A stretch of DNA of 64,000 nucleotides from positions 12,360,001-12,424,000 of the forward strand of contig CATNEN010000001.1 in assembly GCA_950097015.1 (NCBI GenBank), in the 5' to 3' direction. The position numbers and the translations under genes were made by a program. Under the pieces are notes generated by a model that searched no databases, was not told where the DNA came from, and was given only the letters and a program-made list of their open reading frames with translations. This document shows positions 10,744 to 20,078 of this stretch, in pieces. How positions within the stretch are numbered: position 1 is the first letter of the stretch; the number at the start of each line of letters is the position of its first letter. Origin of the DNA: Macrostomum hystrix. Taxonomy: Eukaryota > Platyhelminthes > Macrostomidae.

Positions 10744-11372
10744 TTAGGTCCTGTTCATTTTCGCCACATGCTGTTTGAACACATTCTCCAGATCATTTTT
10801 TAGCTGGCTCATTTCATCAATGGCATTTAGATTAAGCCTTACTCGCTGTTCATAGAGGGCTTGAATGTTTTTAAACTCATCCTCTGAAATGCACTTGTCT
10901 TCAATCGCCTTTGAGATGTACCCGATGATAGAGCTTTGTACTGATTTCTAATTTGTTTGCTTCGCATGTAGATGCTTTAGCTTTTGTCGTCTGTTCCGTG
11001 ATAGTGCCCCTGTAACTGCTGAAATCAGACCACATGTGGCACCAACAGTTCCGAGTGGAATGGCGATTGGCGCAGTGATTACTGGAATTGTTGAAACAGC
11101 AACTGCTGATCCCGATAGAACAGATACAGATCCAAGAAGCATATTAAGGTAATCGAAGACCTTGCACTGGCTATTATAGCGCTTCAGTTTCTTAGTATTA
11201 TGATCAATTTGCGTTCAATATCATCTCGCATCTTTTGAATCTCCACCAATCTGAATTGCTGCGAGTTGCAAGTGAATATTGGGTAAATGGGTTGGTAGTT
11301 TGAAGGAGCGCTAGGTTGGTAAGGAGCACTAGGTTGCTCTTGATCATATAGCGAGTTTATTTTTTCAGACAT
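10744..11372 (-). pseudogene. SLATT-like protein with two membrane segments
   Basis: The start at 11372 leads into a Pro/Tyr-rich N-terminus with QPSAPYQPSAPSNYQP. After a frameshift near 11200 the protein continues KKLKRYNSQCKVFDYLNMLL, then a hydrophobic hairpin (SVSVLSGSAVAVSTIPVI and PIAIPLGTVGATCGLISAV) followed by RNRRQKLKHLHAKQTN. A TAA at 10948-10950 interrupts it; the same frame runs on with ISKAIEDKCISEDEFKNIQ and ends at 10744. The order KKxKR, two membrane helices, basic linker, then an IS+AL.D..IS..EF-like helix is the pattern of SLATT proteins, which include predicted membrane-perturbing effectors; similar proteins occur in invertebrate Polintons. Function here is unknown. Confidence 0.66.
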
Positions 11373-11400
11373 TTATTGAACGAAAAAAAAATATAATTTT

Positions 11401-12136
11401 TTATGACCTTTCTCGCAAATCTGTTGCACGCCTTGCCGCCTCCCTTGATGTCTCTTCTGATGGTCCATCAGATACTCTTGCTTCTTCAATGTCAATGTCT
11501 GGCAGATTGTGCAGTCTCTCTAGTCGGCCGAGTCTTCTTTTCGTTTTCCCCCAGTCGTTGTATATCCTATTCAAATATGTGTGTCTCAGTGTGTCTTGTT
11601 ACGTTTAGCCCCATGGGTCTTAGTGTTTCCTTTGTTTCATTTGCTAGTCTCTGAAGAGTTGTTATATCTGACTCTGCTGCTGTGAGTCGCGAACTCAATC
11701 TATCATGCACAGTGCTTGATCTTAGCATAAAGGCTTCTAAATTTCGAACTTTATTTGAATTTTCTGTTACTCTTTCTTCCACCAAGTTTGCTCGATTATT
11801 AACGGCAGTTCTCAGAGTGGCGATGTCTGATCTCAGAGTGGCGATGTCTGATCTTAGAGTGGGTATCGCTGCAACAAGAGTATCCCGATCATGAACAAAC
11901 TGTACATATAGTATGTCAATCTCTTCCTTCCGTTTTGCTACGCTCAACCGCAGGTCTTCCATGTTTATTTGTCGTTGGTGTGTTGCCCGCTCTAGGGCTT
12001 TCAAGCGATCTTTAATGAGTTTGATTTCTGTAATTTTTTCGTCAACATTTATATAACGCCTGTCAAGGTAAGAAACTTGAGCACTAGTGAGTGTGCTTCC
12101 GCGATCCAACGATTCACCTGCAAAATTAATAGACAT
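11401..12136 (-). pseudogene. Coiled-coil Polinton protein, broken near its C-terminus
   Basis: The frame from 12136 (MSINFAGESLDRGS) is 189 codons long and dominated by heptad-like helices: ITEIKLIKDRLKALERATHQ, LRSDIATLRSDIATLR and VRNLEAFMLRSS. The unit RSDIATL is duplicated exactly, matching a 21-bp direct repeat at 11813-11855. A TAG at 11567 is followed by more readable sequence and then, in a third frame, an acidic tail with EEARVSDGPSEETSREAARR ending in TAA at 11401. I infer one gene with a stop and a frameshift. The long coiled coil suggests an oligomeric or fibre-like structural component, but I do not recognise a named family. Confidence 0.6.
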
Positions 12137-12161
12137 TTTTTAATAGAAATTTTAAATTAAT

Positions 12162-13627
12162 TTAAATTACAGTTCTTTTTTCTTTGTTGATCATCACAAA
12201 CTGGTAAGGTTGATTCCACTTGTCATAGCAAAGATTAACGAATTCCTCCTGTGAAGGAAGGATTTCTGTTGGAGTTTTTTGTTGGATTTATAAAATAGGC
12301 AGGCGCAATGACCTCATTGTAAAATCTTTTTAGCCTGTCCTGTGGAATTGTTGGAAACAGGAGGATCAGATTGCAGTTCCCACGAATTGTTTTGTTCGGG
12401 AGCTCGAACCAATTCTGGGAAATGTAAATTACGTTACAATTGTTATGCCGTCCTCTTGTAAAATAGTTTTCTATCTGCTTCTGTTGGCCTGTCATGCAAT
12501 CATCAAAGACAATCAAATGTTTTCTCCCCTTTTCTAGCTTATCTGGTTGGGGTAGAAGTTTGGTCTTAGGATCAACCTGCGGATCTCCGTATGTGAACAC
12601 TTTAATGTTCTGCCATTTTTCATTGTCATTGAGGTACTTTGCATATTCGGCAGCTACAATTTCTGGGTTACTGGGAAGGCTCTTTTGGTTATTAAAACAT
12701 TGAATAATGTCCTCTTTGGTCAGTTTGTTTTGCAGTCCAGAGATCAACATTTTATACTCATCTTGTTGTACCTGTGGTAGCGTGGCACACACAATTGGCA
12801 AATAACCAAGACAGGAACTAGATTCCGAGAGAGAGAATTTATACCGGCCTCAACACTGAATGCTTCGTAGCAGTGGAGCAACCCGGTAGTCAGGCTAGAT
12901 TACCTAGCTTCCTCGGGAATCTTACTGTGTCAAACTATGATTCTCAAGTCTGATATTTCTGCCCTGCAATTGACGGCACACTATGCTTCTAAATGCAGTA
13001 TGCGGTCACAATTGCCAATAAGTTTGCAGACTTACAGATGCTAAAACGGATGCAAGAGAACGCATACGTTGCAAAACGAATGAAGACTGGAGACAAGAAA
13101 GTGCCATATTCATACCGAAGTTGTGCTACCATGGCACTAACACGATCTCAAGGATTCGTCGGACTGTGCTCTACTTACAGTAGGAGCATTTGAGCGTTGT
13201 TCTGCCAGTCTTCTTCCGAACTTAAGCGATTGCACCATGGTGTGCAATGTGACTCAGTGCGCAGACAGAGCTGGAACAAGAGAACGAGAGAGGAGGGGGG
13301 TGGCGAGCGGAAGTGACAGTGCACGGGAAACACTAACTACCAACCCTAGCCCTCCCACAGACCTAGAACAGCCTGACTCACAGATTGCCTGGAGGCTGCT
13401 CAGCAGTCTACAGCACATCAATCTTGATACAGGGTGGGAGAGTAGATGTGCAGAGTGTCATAGTCGATAAAGCCAGGTCTAAGAAGCATGTTAAAGACTC
13501 TGAATGTTTTGCCTGAACCTGACGAACCAACAACAATGCATCTGAAGTGACCCGGGATTGACTCATGATGAGAAAACGTAATCTGATTACGTGTCCAGTG
13601 GGGATTGAAGTCGTTTGAAAAGTCCAT
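12162..13627 (-). pseudogene. FtsK/HerA-type genome packaging ATPase, split by a solo LTR
   Basis: The N-terminal piece (13627-13425) starts MDFSNDFNPHWTRNQ and contains the Walker A loop VVGSSGSGKT. The C-terminal piece (12763-12162) has Walker B HLIVFDDCM, the sensor-like VIYISQNWFELP and TIRGNCNLILLF. A 657-bp LTR sits between them at 12764-13420 with the 4-bp duplication ATCT; on the minus strand the frame is continuous across the empty site. A further frameshift in an A run near 12280 puts the last ~25 codons (to TAA at 12162-12164) in another frame. In Polintons this enzyme pumps DNA into the capsid. The start codon is preceded by an AT-rich gap with a short tandem repeat. Confidence 0.92.
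12764..13420. mobile_element. 657-bp solo LTR inside the packaging ATPase gene
   Basis: The insert begins TGTTGTACCTGTGG and ends CAGCACATCA, the TG...CA form of LTRs, and is flanked by ATCT on both sides (12760-12763 and 13421-13424). No internal coding region of a retrotransposon is present. The last ~130 bp are nearly identical to the first 131 bp of the window, so the family has at least two copies here. Orientation cannot be decided because both ends fit either direction. Confidence 0.85.
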
Positions 13628-13669
13628 TTTTCTATGATGTAAAATAAATTTAAAAAAGTAAATCATTTA

Positions 13670-13740
13670 TAAGATGTGTCTTTTTGGGACTTAGATGTGT
13701 CTATTTGGGACTTAGATGTGTCTTTCTGGGACTAGTCTTG
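13670..13740. repeat. 21-bp tandem repeat, three units
   Basis: Three near-identical units of AGATGTGTCT(A/T)T(T/C)TGGGACT lie between the ATPase start and the 3' end of the next minus-strand gene, in a stretch without coding potential. Confidence 0.8.
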
Positions 13741-13776
13741 TACCCTTACATGTCTTGTACCCTCGAAAAGCACCCT

Positions 13777-14760
13777 TTAGTCAAATTTGAAACCACTTCC
13801 TTTTTTAATGCTCGCTCTCATCTTCTCGTAGATTGCAGGGTCCACACTGTCTGGATTCGGGGCCAGCGGAGCCAATGGTGCCAATGGGGCCAATGGTGGC
13901 TGAATATCTTGTGTTACAGTATCCTTTATCTTTTTAGCCGCAGTGACAACGCTTCCCACTGATTCAGCCACGTTCTTAATATTATCTTTGTTCTCACTAA
14001 TGACTTTAAAGACCCGAGCACCCTGTGCAATCATGTCAGCAAGACCATTCCCGGAGCGTTCTTTCCTCGGATAGTGGCCTGCTGTGAAAAGTCCGGATCC
14101 ACGCTTAATTAGATTAAGTTTCTCCTTGTCATAGTATTTGTCCACGTCTTTTTCGAAAATAATCGGCATTTTCAGAACTTGTGGGACCTTTAGTATTTCT
14201 ATATCTCTAGCAAGAGCAAAACTCACTAGATCTCTATAGTTCTTTAGCTGCTTGTCCGAAATTTTCTCTTGGTTCTTAGTCATAAAATTCAGTAAGGTTT
14301 CTGTGTAAATTATTCTCTTAGTTTCTGAGCCTTTGACAACAGAAATATGGTTCTTGTTTATGTCGATATAATATTCCACTGGTTCATTATAAATGTTTTT
14401 TCTCCACATGCTTATTCCAAATACATATTTCCCATCATGTTATACACGTTCTACTGGTCCAAAAATGTTATCCGTTACTTTTAGTGATTGATGCGATTCT
14501 GCAGATTGTTGTATCTGCGGTGCTTCTGGAATTTTGTCCAAAGCCTTTTGCACCTGGGTTTCCTGTATGTCGTCAATAGTTTCTTTGACTTGATCAATAT
14601 TTTTCTTAGCTTCTCCATACCCGGGTTTATGAAACTCTGTGGCTGCTTGGACAAACTCACTGTAGGATTGTTGCTCCTTATTGATTAGCCCGGTAATTCT
14701 CTTTTCTGCTTGTGCTAGCTTCTCCAATTCAGATATTTGGTGCGCATTTTTTCGCTTCAT
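13777..14760 (-). pseudogene. Polinton structural-type protein with an in-frame stop
   Basis: The start at 14760 (MKRKNAHQISELEKLAQAEK) opens a helical, charged N-terminal domain of about 105 codons. A TAA at 14440-14442 interrupts it; the same frame continues with FGISMWRKN, EYYIDINKNHISVVKG and a helical region, then a Gly-rich part with RGSGLFTAGHY, RSGNGLADMIAQGARVFKVI and a second hydrophobic helix, a PLAPLAPLAPLAP run, and the end KKGSGFKFD. Reassembled length is about 327 codons. The combination of an FG..Y-ID-N-I-V segment with Gly-rich amphipathic C-terminal helices resembles an uncharacterised but recurrent Polinton protein, possibly an internal or minor virion protein; the GSG motifs could be protease sites. 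It is divergent from the capsid gene, with 31 bp between starts. Confidence 0.68.
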
Positions 14761-15960
14761 TTTTTATTTTATTTTCTTAGTTTAAAAAAAAATGAACGAC
14801 CCACTGACACCAGTTTTCTACAAAATTAACAAGCCTATTTTGAGTGATGATAGCACAATCAAAGCGACTCAAGTAAGAGTTCCCAGTCAGGAAAATCAGA
14901 ATGAAACTAATCTTGGTCCTGGTCAAACACTGACATTCACCTACAATGGATGTTCGTCTCTGGTTAGTGTTCACAGTCTTAAGAGCGGCTTCCATATGAC
15001 ATTTCAATTCAAGACAAAGGGAGGTGCGGATGCAGCTCATGCTAACGTTGACAAGCATGATGCCGATGTGGCTCTGATCAGTAACTTTTGGGCGTACATG
15101 TTCAAGGAGTTTAGTGTATCGAATGGGAGCACAGAGTTGGAGCGAATCGCCAACTTTGGAATTGTCTATGACGCTCATTGTTTGATCTAGAATCCAGATT
15201 TTATTCAGTTGGGGAGTGGTGCAGGTTTCATTGCAGATGAAAAAGAAGGAGATATCAATGACAGTGGCTATAAAAAGAGGAAGAAGAGATACAACTATGC
15301 ATTGCAAGGTGCTGATGATGCTGCTAAGAACCCGCTGTATCGGTCTGTTGATGTATTCGTACCACTGAGATTCATGAGTGGATTCTGTAATACATTTAAT
15401 CGACCGACTAGTAACTTCAGCTACACCTTTAAGATGACTAGAGATGATCGCAGTAGAGTGTTGTGGACTGGGGCGGACCACACTAGGATGGAAGTGAAGC
15501 TAACCGGAATCGAGCTGTATTTGGAAGTCATTGAGCCAAAGACCGCACTAAAAGCAGATTATCTCAAGGCAATAGAGAAGGACATTGATGTCGCCTACAC
15601 GGCCTACATGTGTCGAGATGAGCGAAACGAAACCAGAACAAACATCTGCATTAAAGAGGGATCATGCAGCAATCCAAGGTATATTATTATTAACATGAGA
15701 AACCCAAACAACATTATACGCTACATGCATGGAGATGTGCGGTCCATTCAGCATGAAATCAGTGATAATCTTTACCCTGCACTGCCACAAAATGGAAATT
15801 TCAGTCAGAACAAGATTAGCAAATTTTACAGCGAGTTGTTCGACTTGGCTGTGAAAGAGAACAATGGAATTGCTATCACTGCTCTTCAATATGGAACTCT
15901 TTATCCAATGTTTGGCGCTGATGTGTCTGCCAGACAAATGCCTACTGATAACAGCCCTGT

Positions 15961-18364
15961 TGATGTGGAGTGTGCTGCGGGAATCGAGTGGGAATGTGAG
16001 CCAGCGGAATTTTTCCAATTTTTAGTAGCCAAATAATCGCGACCCACATAGCAGCTGGCCGCAGAACACAATCATTAATCTTAGGGCCAGGCTTGGGGCG
16101 GAGGTGAATTAAGTAGCCGCCGATTCCCCTTGCCTCGGATCTGTCTAGTCTCCTGTAGAAGTGACTGATCGCGGCCATAGCAATACTGTATGGACTAGTT
16201 TAGGTCATAATTCCCCTCCAAACCGCGATCAGATTGTAGGGATCACTCATGCGTCTAGAGTGAGCATTAATTCTTCATGTCCCCTTTTCTTTACTGTAAC
16301 CCGAGCCGAAGCTCGATTATGACCTTTCCCCCTTTAGATACATGTAACGACACTATAGGCAGGTCGGCGCCTGCGCTTCCCATATCCCGGCGGGATCACA
16401 ATCATTGGCCGACTGCCGGCAGACGCTCCTAGTGGGGCATCTGGCGATTCTCGCCGCCGCTTCGGTGGGCAATTGGGGTGGCATAATGCCGACCCGATTC
16501 CTCGCTGACAGGCTGGCGAGCATGTGGGTTGCTTTGATGAATGCGGGGTTGACGGAGCTGCAGGACTATTTAAGAAAGCGCACTGCGCTGCCCCTAGAGA
16601 AACGTTTTCCCTTCCTTCCGCAAGCCTTCCCTCCGGACCTTCCCTGGAGCGAACTTCCCTTTGGATCTTTTCCCCCCTGTCCGGTCCCGGAACTCGGTCC
16701 GTGGACTCTCCCCCTTCTAGTCTAGCACTTAGCCCCTGAGCCTAAGGCTCCAGAGCATAACTACAGGTAAATACCTGTTAGATCCCGTGAGCATAAGCCA
16801 CCTCCTTGGGTGAGCTCCAATTGAGCATCGAGCTCCTTGCAGCCTGGCCCCTTGCCAGCTGTGTTTAGCAACTCCTCGTCTCGTTCCCCCTTTTATTTGC
16901 CCATCCCTGCGAGAGCGACGGCCTGCAGCAAAGTCAGCCAGCATCAGATAAGTAACCCGCGCAGCGGACACTGATTGTTATCCCTAAGGGATTCATTAAG
17001 GGATCCCTACGGTCTGTTGACGAATACATCAACAGACCGATACAGCGGGTTCTTAGCAGCATCATCAGCACCTTGCAATGCATAGTGGGGCAATCGGGGC
17101 AAGGGCGGTATTTTAGCCTAATAAACCATTTATTAATTGACTGCCGTTTTTAATATTGGGCCAATTTTATAACAACTAAACCTTTCCTTATCATGCTATT
17201 CTTTTCTCGTTATTTTTCTATTAGACAGCCCTCAATCATGAGCGGCTAATTCATTAGGGGTGGGCTCTGGTGATGCCGAGCTGAAAGCTGCGGCAGGAGG
17301 ACAACTGTGAGCGCGCATGAGAGTAATATGGAGCTAGGGATTTGCGAGTAATATGCGGAGCGTGGCATGTGCTTCTCTGCTAGGTGTGGGGAAATTCCTT
17401 GGCGGGCTTTTCCTCTCTTTCTGGCGGATCAAGGATTGCGTGTCAACCTCCCTTGTCAATTAAGTTTCCCTTCTGTTCCCCGCCTCTCGCTGCCGCCGCC
17501 ATGGGAGCGAGGGGTGTGATCTAATAATCATCGCGTGCATAATCACTCAGCCAGTGTTCTGCTTAACCTCTCCTGCCTCTGATCTCCTCATCTCACGCAG
17601 ATTCGGATTTGCTAGTTATTTAATGTGTAGTCTGTAATCTAACGTAAGGAGTGTGTTTGATGTTCCAGGAGTAGGATTCTGGCTATGGGTTTCTCATTCG
17701 GGTTCGGAGTACCACCTTTCTAGACCACTGTAGCGCAGTTTCAGGAATCCCCTGTTGAGGCGTGTCTCGATTCATTCTGGGGTCTTCGCCCTAGTCTAAA
17801 ACGGAAGTTACAGAATGCCCTATTTTTCGGCTTGTCTGAGATCTGTGTGACAAACTAGGAGCTGTGAACTCCGGGGACCCAAGTTCCCAAATGTCTGCGG
17901 TGGCAACGTAGGCGCATTGGGTGGTGGCGCTACCCTAGATCATTTTCCGCTTTGCCAATAGCCTTTCCGCATTTCTAAGACAAGAGCCTGGGCCGAATCG
18001 ACCACTGCTACCACTGTTAGGAGTCAGTTATGTACATGCTACTGATGACAGTAGGCTATCTAGCCCTGTCCTACCTGCTTGCGGGTAGTCCGATATCTCT
18101 TTAGACTTTAGCCGGTTTCGAGCACTGCTTGGGGTAGGCACGGCAGTCATGCCTGTGGCCTATGTGTTGAGTGGGACTGGCCAGCCTGAGGCCGAGAGGA
18201 CCACTCCCTGCATCCGCTGTCTCTCCCTTCATCTCTCCCTTCATCCCTCTTCCCGCGACAAATCGCGAGGCTTTGCGGTACGACTTCTGACTCTATCGCC
18301 ATTCCCACACTCCCTTTCTCTCTTGAGGACAGGTCATCGGATTGCAAAACCCGCACCCACTTCA
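15961..18364 (+). mobile_element. Solo LTR 1 of the long-LTR family (2404 bp)
   Basis: It begins TGATGTGGAGTGTGCTGCGG and ends CACTTCA; flanking CTGT occurs at 15957-15960 and 18365-18368. It is related over its length to three other copies. On the plus strand a TATTTAAG box (16567-16574) precedes a possible start region, and AATAAA follows at 17120-17125, the order of a U3-R-U5 LTR. There are no internal repeats and no retroviral coding region. Open frames inside (for example 16405-16739) are not conserved in the other copies. A segment at 17010-17086 is foreign; it is listed separately. Confidence 0.88.
17010..17086 (-). repeat. Inverted 67-bp copy of capsid-gene sequence with a snap-back hairpin
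   Basis: Bases 17020-17086 are identical to the reverse complement of 15294-15360 in the capsid gene. Just before it, 17010-17020 (CGGTCTGTTGA) is a forward copy of 15341-15351 and pairs with 17029-17039 (TCAACAGACCG), leaving an 8-base loop. The other three LTR copies lack this segment at the corresponding place. Confidence 0.93.
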
Positions 18365-18509
18365 CTGTGAATATCGTGACTAACATTGAGAGGACTGCAG
18401 CAACTGCTGTTGACGTGTACATTATCTATGCGTTCGAGAGGAAGGTGAAGCTTAACATGATCAACAATTCATCCAGTAAAGTTTAAATATTATTTTTCGG
18501 GGCTGAAAA

Positions 18510-19343
18510 ATGGAAGCGATTGCTGAAAGACTAAATAAAGTTATTTCTCACTCTAAGGAGAGCATTCCTATTACAATAGCTGGGCGAATTAATGACTCAA
18601 ACGGGATATTTGTTGAAAAATTAGAGCAGGCGATTCGTCTGGATCCAGGTGCTAATTACCATGTATATCTTAACGACTTCACTGGTTGGTCAAACGTTCC
18701 CAATGGGACAGCAGCAAATAATAAGTTTCATTACAAATGGAAAGGTGTAGCAGCAGAAGCTGTGGTATTCCCTGTACCAGGGAGGATGAGATATACCTAC
18801 AATTACTTTCTAGAAAGTGTTTTTACTAAAAGAGGCCATTTTGAGACACCCAATGCGAGTAAGCCAGAGAAGAAACTGTTCCCTGTCAAACTATCCTATG
18901 ATCTCACTGTAATGAGAGTGGTCATGCAAGTTCACAAAGATGCTGAGGTTGAATTTAAAGATGACACATGGTATAGGGAATTGGGATTCGAGAAGAAAGT
19001 TTATAAGGCTGAAGCACAGACTGCATCACCGGAGGCAGTTTCAAGGACCCTGCTAAGCGGCTTGTTCTTAGCACCTAATATCGCAGACATTGTAAAGGGT
19101 TTGAATATTCTAATCAGAAGTAATCTCAGTCTTGATTGGGTGTTTAAGGGAAAGCGAACGAATATTTTGTACAACATCTCAAACTCTGTTGCTGGAGGAC
19201 AGATGCTGGTAGAGAAACCAAATCCAGTGAAAAGAGTTGTGCTAAGTAATAAGGAGATTCACGAGATTGTGCTGCAGTTTGAGACGGAAGATGGTGTTGG
19301 CGTTGATTTCAACGGTGGAGTTTGTATTGACGTTTATCATTGA
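18510..19343 (+). CDS. Polinton minor capsid protein (penton, single jelly-roll)
   Basis: This 277-codon frame is intact and lies 23 bp after the capsid gene. It begins MEAIAERLNKVISHSKES and contains YHVYLNDFTGWSNVPNG and TWYRELGFEKKVY in the body. The C-terminal part with NILYNISNSVAGGQM, VEKPNPVKRVVLSNKEI and DGVGVDFNGGVCIDVYH has the beta-strand pattern and end motif of Polinton minor capsid proteins, which form the five-fold vertices. Assignment rests on that pattern, on length and on its usual place directly after the major capsid gene. It overlaps the convergent TIR-borne gene by 7 bp at its 3' end. Confidence 0.85.
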   Translation: MEAIAERLNKVISHSKESIPITIAGRINDSNGIFVEKLEQAIRLDPGANYHVYLNDFTGWSNVPNGTAANNKFHYKWKGVAAEAVVFPVPGRMRYTYNYFLESVFTKRGHFETPNASKPEKKLFPVKLSYDLTVMRVVMQVHKDAEVEFKDDTWYRELGFEKKVYKAEAQTASPEAVSRTLLSGLFLAPNIADIVKGLNILIRSNLSLDWVFKGKRTNILYNISNSVAGGQMLVEKPNPVKRVVLSNKEIHEIVLQFETEDGVGVDFNGGVCIDVYH

Positions 19344-19588
19344 GAGAATGTAAGCTGCCTAATGATTTCTGCAAAGTTATAGTAGCTGTCATAGTCCTTT
19401 ACGTAGGTTACTCCATACTTATGAAACCAGTGTCTTTGGAGAGCTTGATTAATATTAGGGACATTGATATCGACGTTGGGCCAATATTTTCTCATGTACT
19501 CGCTGTATTCTTGTTTGCATCGGTATTTACTCTTGTAATTAGGCTCATGACTTTTGTAATAAGATCCTGGAGAGACGATTGGGAGCAT
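19337..19588 (-). CDS. TIR-borne small protein, full-length copy
   Basis: From the start at 19588 (MLPIVSPGSYYKSHEPNY) the frame gives 83 residues, rich in Tyr and Lys, with YSEYMRKYWPNVDINVPNI, HWFHKYGVTYVKDYDSYYN and a final IIRQLTFSQ. An upstream in-frame start at 19627 would add 13 residues, but the shorter start is the one shared with the left TIR. About two thirds of the gene lies inside the repeat, so the left end of the element carries its first ~56 codons too. No signal peptide, membrane segment or known motif is seen. It may be a small regulatory or structural protein of the element; I do not recognise a family. Confidence 0.6.
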   Translation of the reverse strand: MLPIVSPGSYYKSHEPNYKSKYRCKQEYSEYMRKYWPNVDINVPNINQALQRHWFHKYGVTYVKDYDSYYNFAEIIRQLTFSQ

Positions 19589-19710
19589 TTTTAATGAGAA
19601 TATAATTTTTTTTCGGAGGATGAGCACCCTAGGTTTGGGGTCTTGAGTTTTGGGATTGTGATTTTAGTGCTAATTTGATTGTCTTGGCACGCTTTTTGCA
19701 GCTTCGCTAT
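19421..19710 (-). repeat. Polinton right terminal inverted repeat
   Basis: Inverted match of 2740-3030. The outer edge reads GCTTTTTGCAGCTTCGCTAT; directly after it begins TTTTTCCTGATCTCTT, which recurs at 19938 in flanking DNA and so is probably host sequence. Confidence 0.88.
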
Positions 19711-20025
19711 TTTTTCCTGATCTCTTAGGGAGTGGCTGTGATAATTTTTTTGTCCAAGTTCACAAACTGGAAAGTATTTTTTTGGCGGGGAACCTTTTTC
19801 CTTCAGGAAAGGTAATGGTTTGTTTATTAAGGAGGCTGCGATAATTTTTGTCCTAGATATTCAACTCACAAACTGATGTGGAATATTAAAAGTAGAGAAT
19901 TAAGAATATGGAGACGGAGTTTTTTAGAGAGAGGCGGGGACCCTTTTTTCCTGATCTCTTCGGGAATAATAAAAGTAATGGTTTGTGGATAATGGAGGCT
20001 GCGATTATTTTTGTCCTAGAAGCCC
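19711..20025. repeat. Diverged direct duplication next to the Polinton
   Basis: The words TTTTTCCTGATCTCTT, AAGGTAATGGTTTGT/AAAGTAATGGTTTGT and GGAGGCTGCGATAATTTTTG each appear twice in the same order, first at 19711-19860 and again at 19938-20025, with differing spacing. Confidence 0.75.
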
Positions 20026-20078
20026 CCTCTTGCATACTACTAGATAGAGATAATCGCAAACCCATTTCTTCTTACCAG

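Larger units (their letters stand above)
14792..18486 (+). pseudogene. Double jelly-roll major capsid protein, split by a 2.4-kb solo LTR
   Basis: The start MNDPLTPVFYKINKP is followed by the beta-strand-rich capsid fold. A TAG at 15188-15190 lies in the same frame as the continuation with NPLYRSVDVFVPLRF, VKLTGIELYLEVIEPKT and IEKDIDVAYTAYM, all characteristic of the Polinton capsid protein. At 15960 the gene is cut by an LTR (15961-18364) with CTGT duplicated at both sides. The frame resumes at 18369 and closes with DVYIIYAFERKVKLNM and TAA at 18484-18486. The LTR adds a false tail (ECAAGIEWECEPAEFF) to the upstream frame. The protein would form the icosahedral capsid shell. The minor capsid gene follows 23 bp downstream. 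Confidence 0.93.
2740..19710. mobile_element. Polinton/Maverick element, inactivated, carrying two later solo LTR insertions
   Basis: The element is bounded by inverted repeats of about 290 bp (2740-3030 and 19421-19710). Between them lies the diagnostic Polinton set: rve integrase, protein-primed PolB, adenain-like protease, FtsK/HerA-type packaging ATPase, double jelly-roll major capsid protein and minor capsid protein. Without the two inserted LTRs it would be about 13.9 kb, a normal size. Gene spacing is very tight; for example the protease stop and the convergent neighbour's stop are 3 bp apart. Nearly every gene has at least one frameshift or stop. The outer borders are inferred from where TIR similarity fades; at the right, host sequence duplicated at 19711 and 19944 supports the border. 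I could not find the expected 6-bp target duplication. Confidence 0.93.

Noticed and set aside
11437-11510. C2H2-like pattern (CTICQT...MDHQKRH) on the minus strand at the end of the coiled-coil gene
   Set aside because: It is in a different phase from the reading frame that gives a sensible acidic C-terminus ending at 11401; taken as chance.
14777-15481. 234-codon open frame on the minus strand opposite the capsid gene
   Set aside because: It is the antisense shadow of a gene with clear capsid motifs on the plus strand.
16405-16739. Open frames inside solo LTR 1 (and at 22292-22554, 23119-23346, 44706-45188, 48913-49128 in the others)
   Set aside because: The frames are not conserved between the four copies and have no recognisable domains; LTRs are expected to be non-coding.
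15961-18364. The 2.4-kb repeat as a complete LTR retrotransposon or LINE
   Set aside because: Its first and last 300 bp are unrelated, it has no reverse-transcriptase motif and no polyA tail; TG...CA ends with 4-bp duplications fit a solo LTR better.
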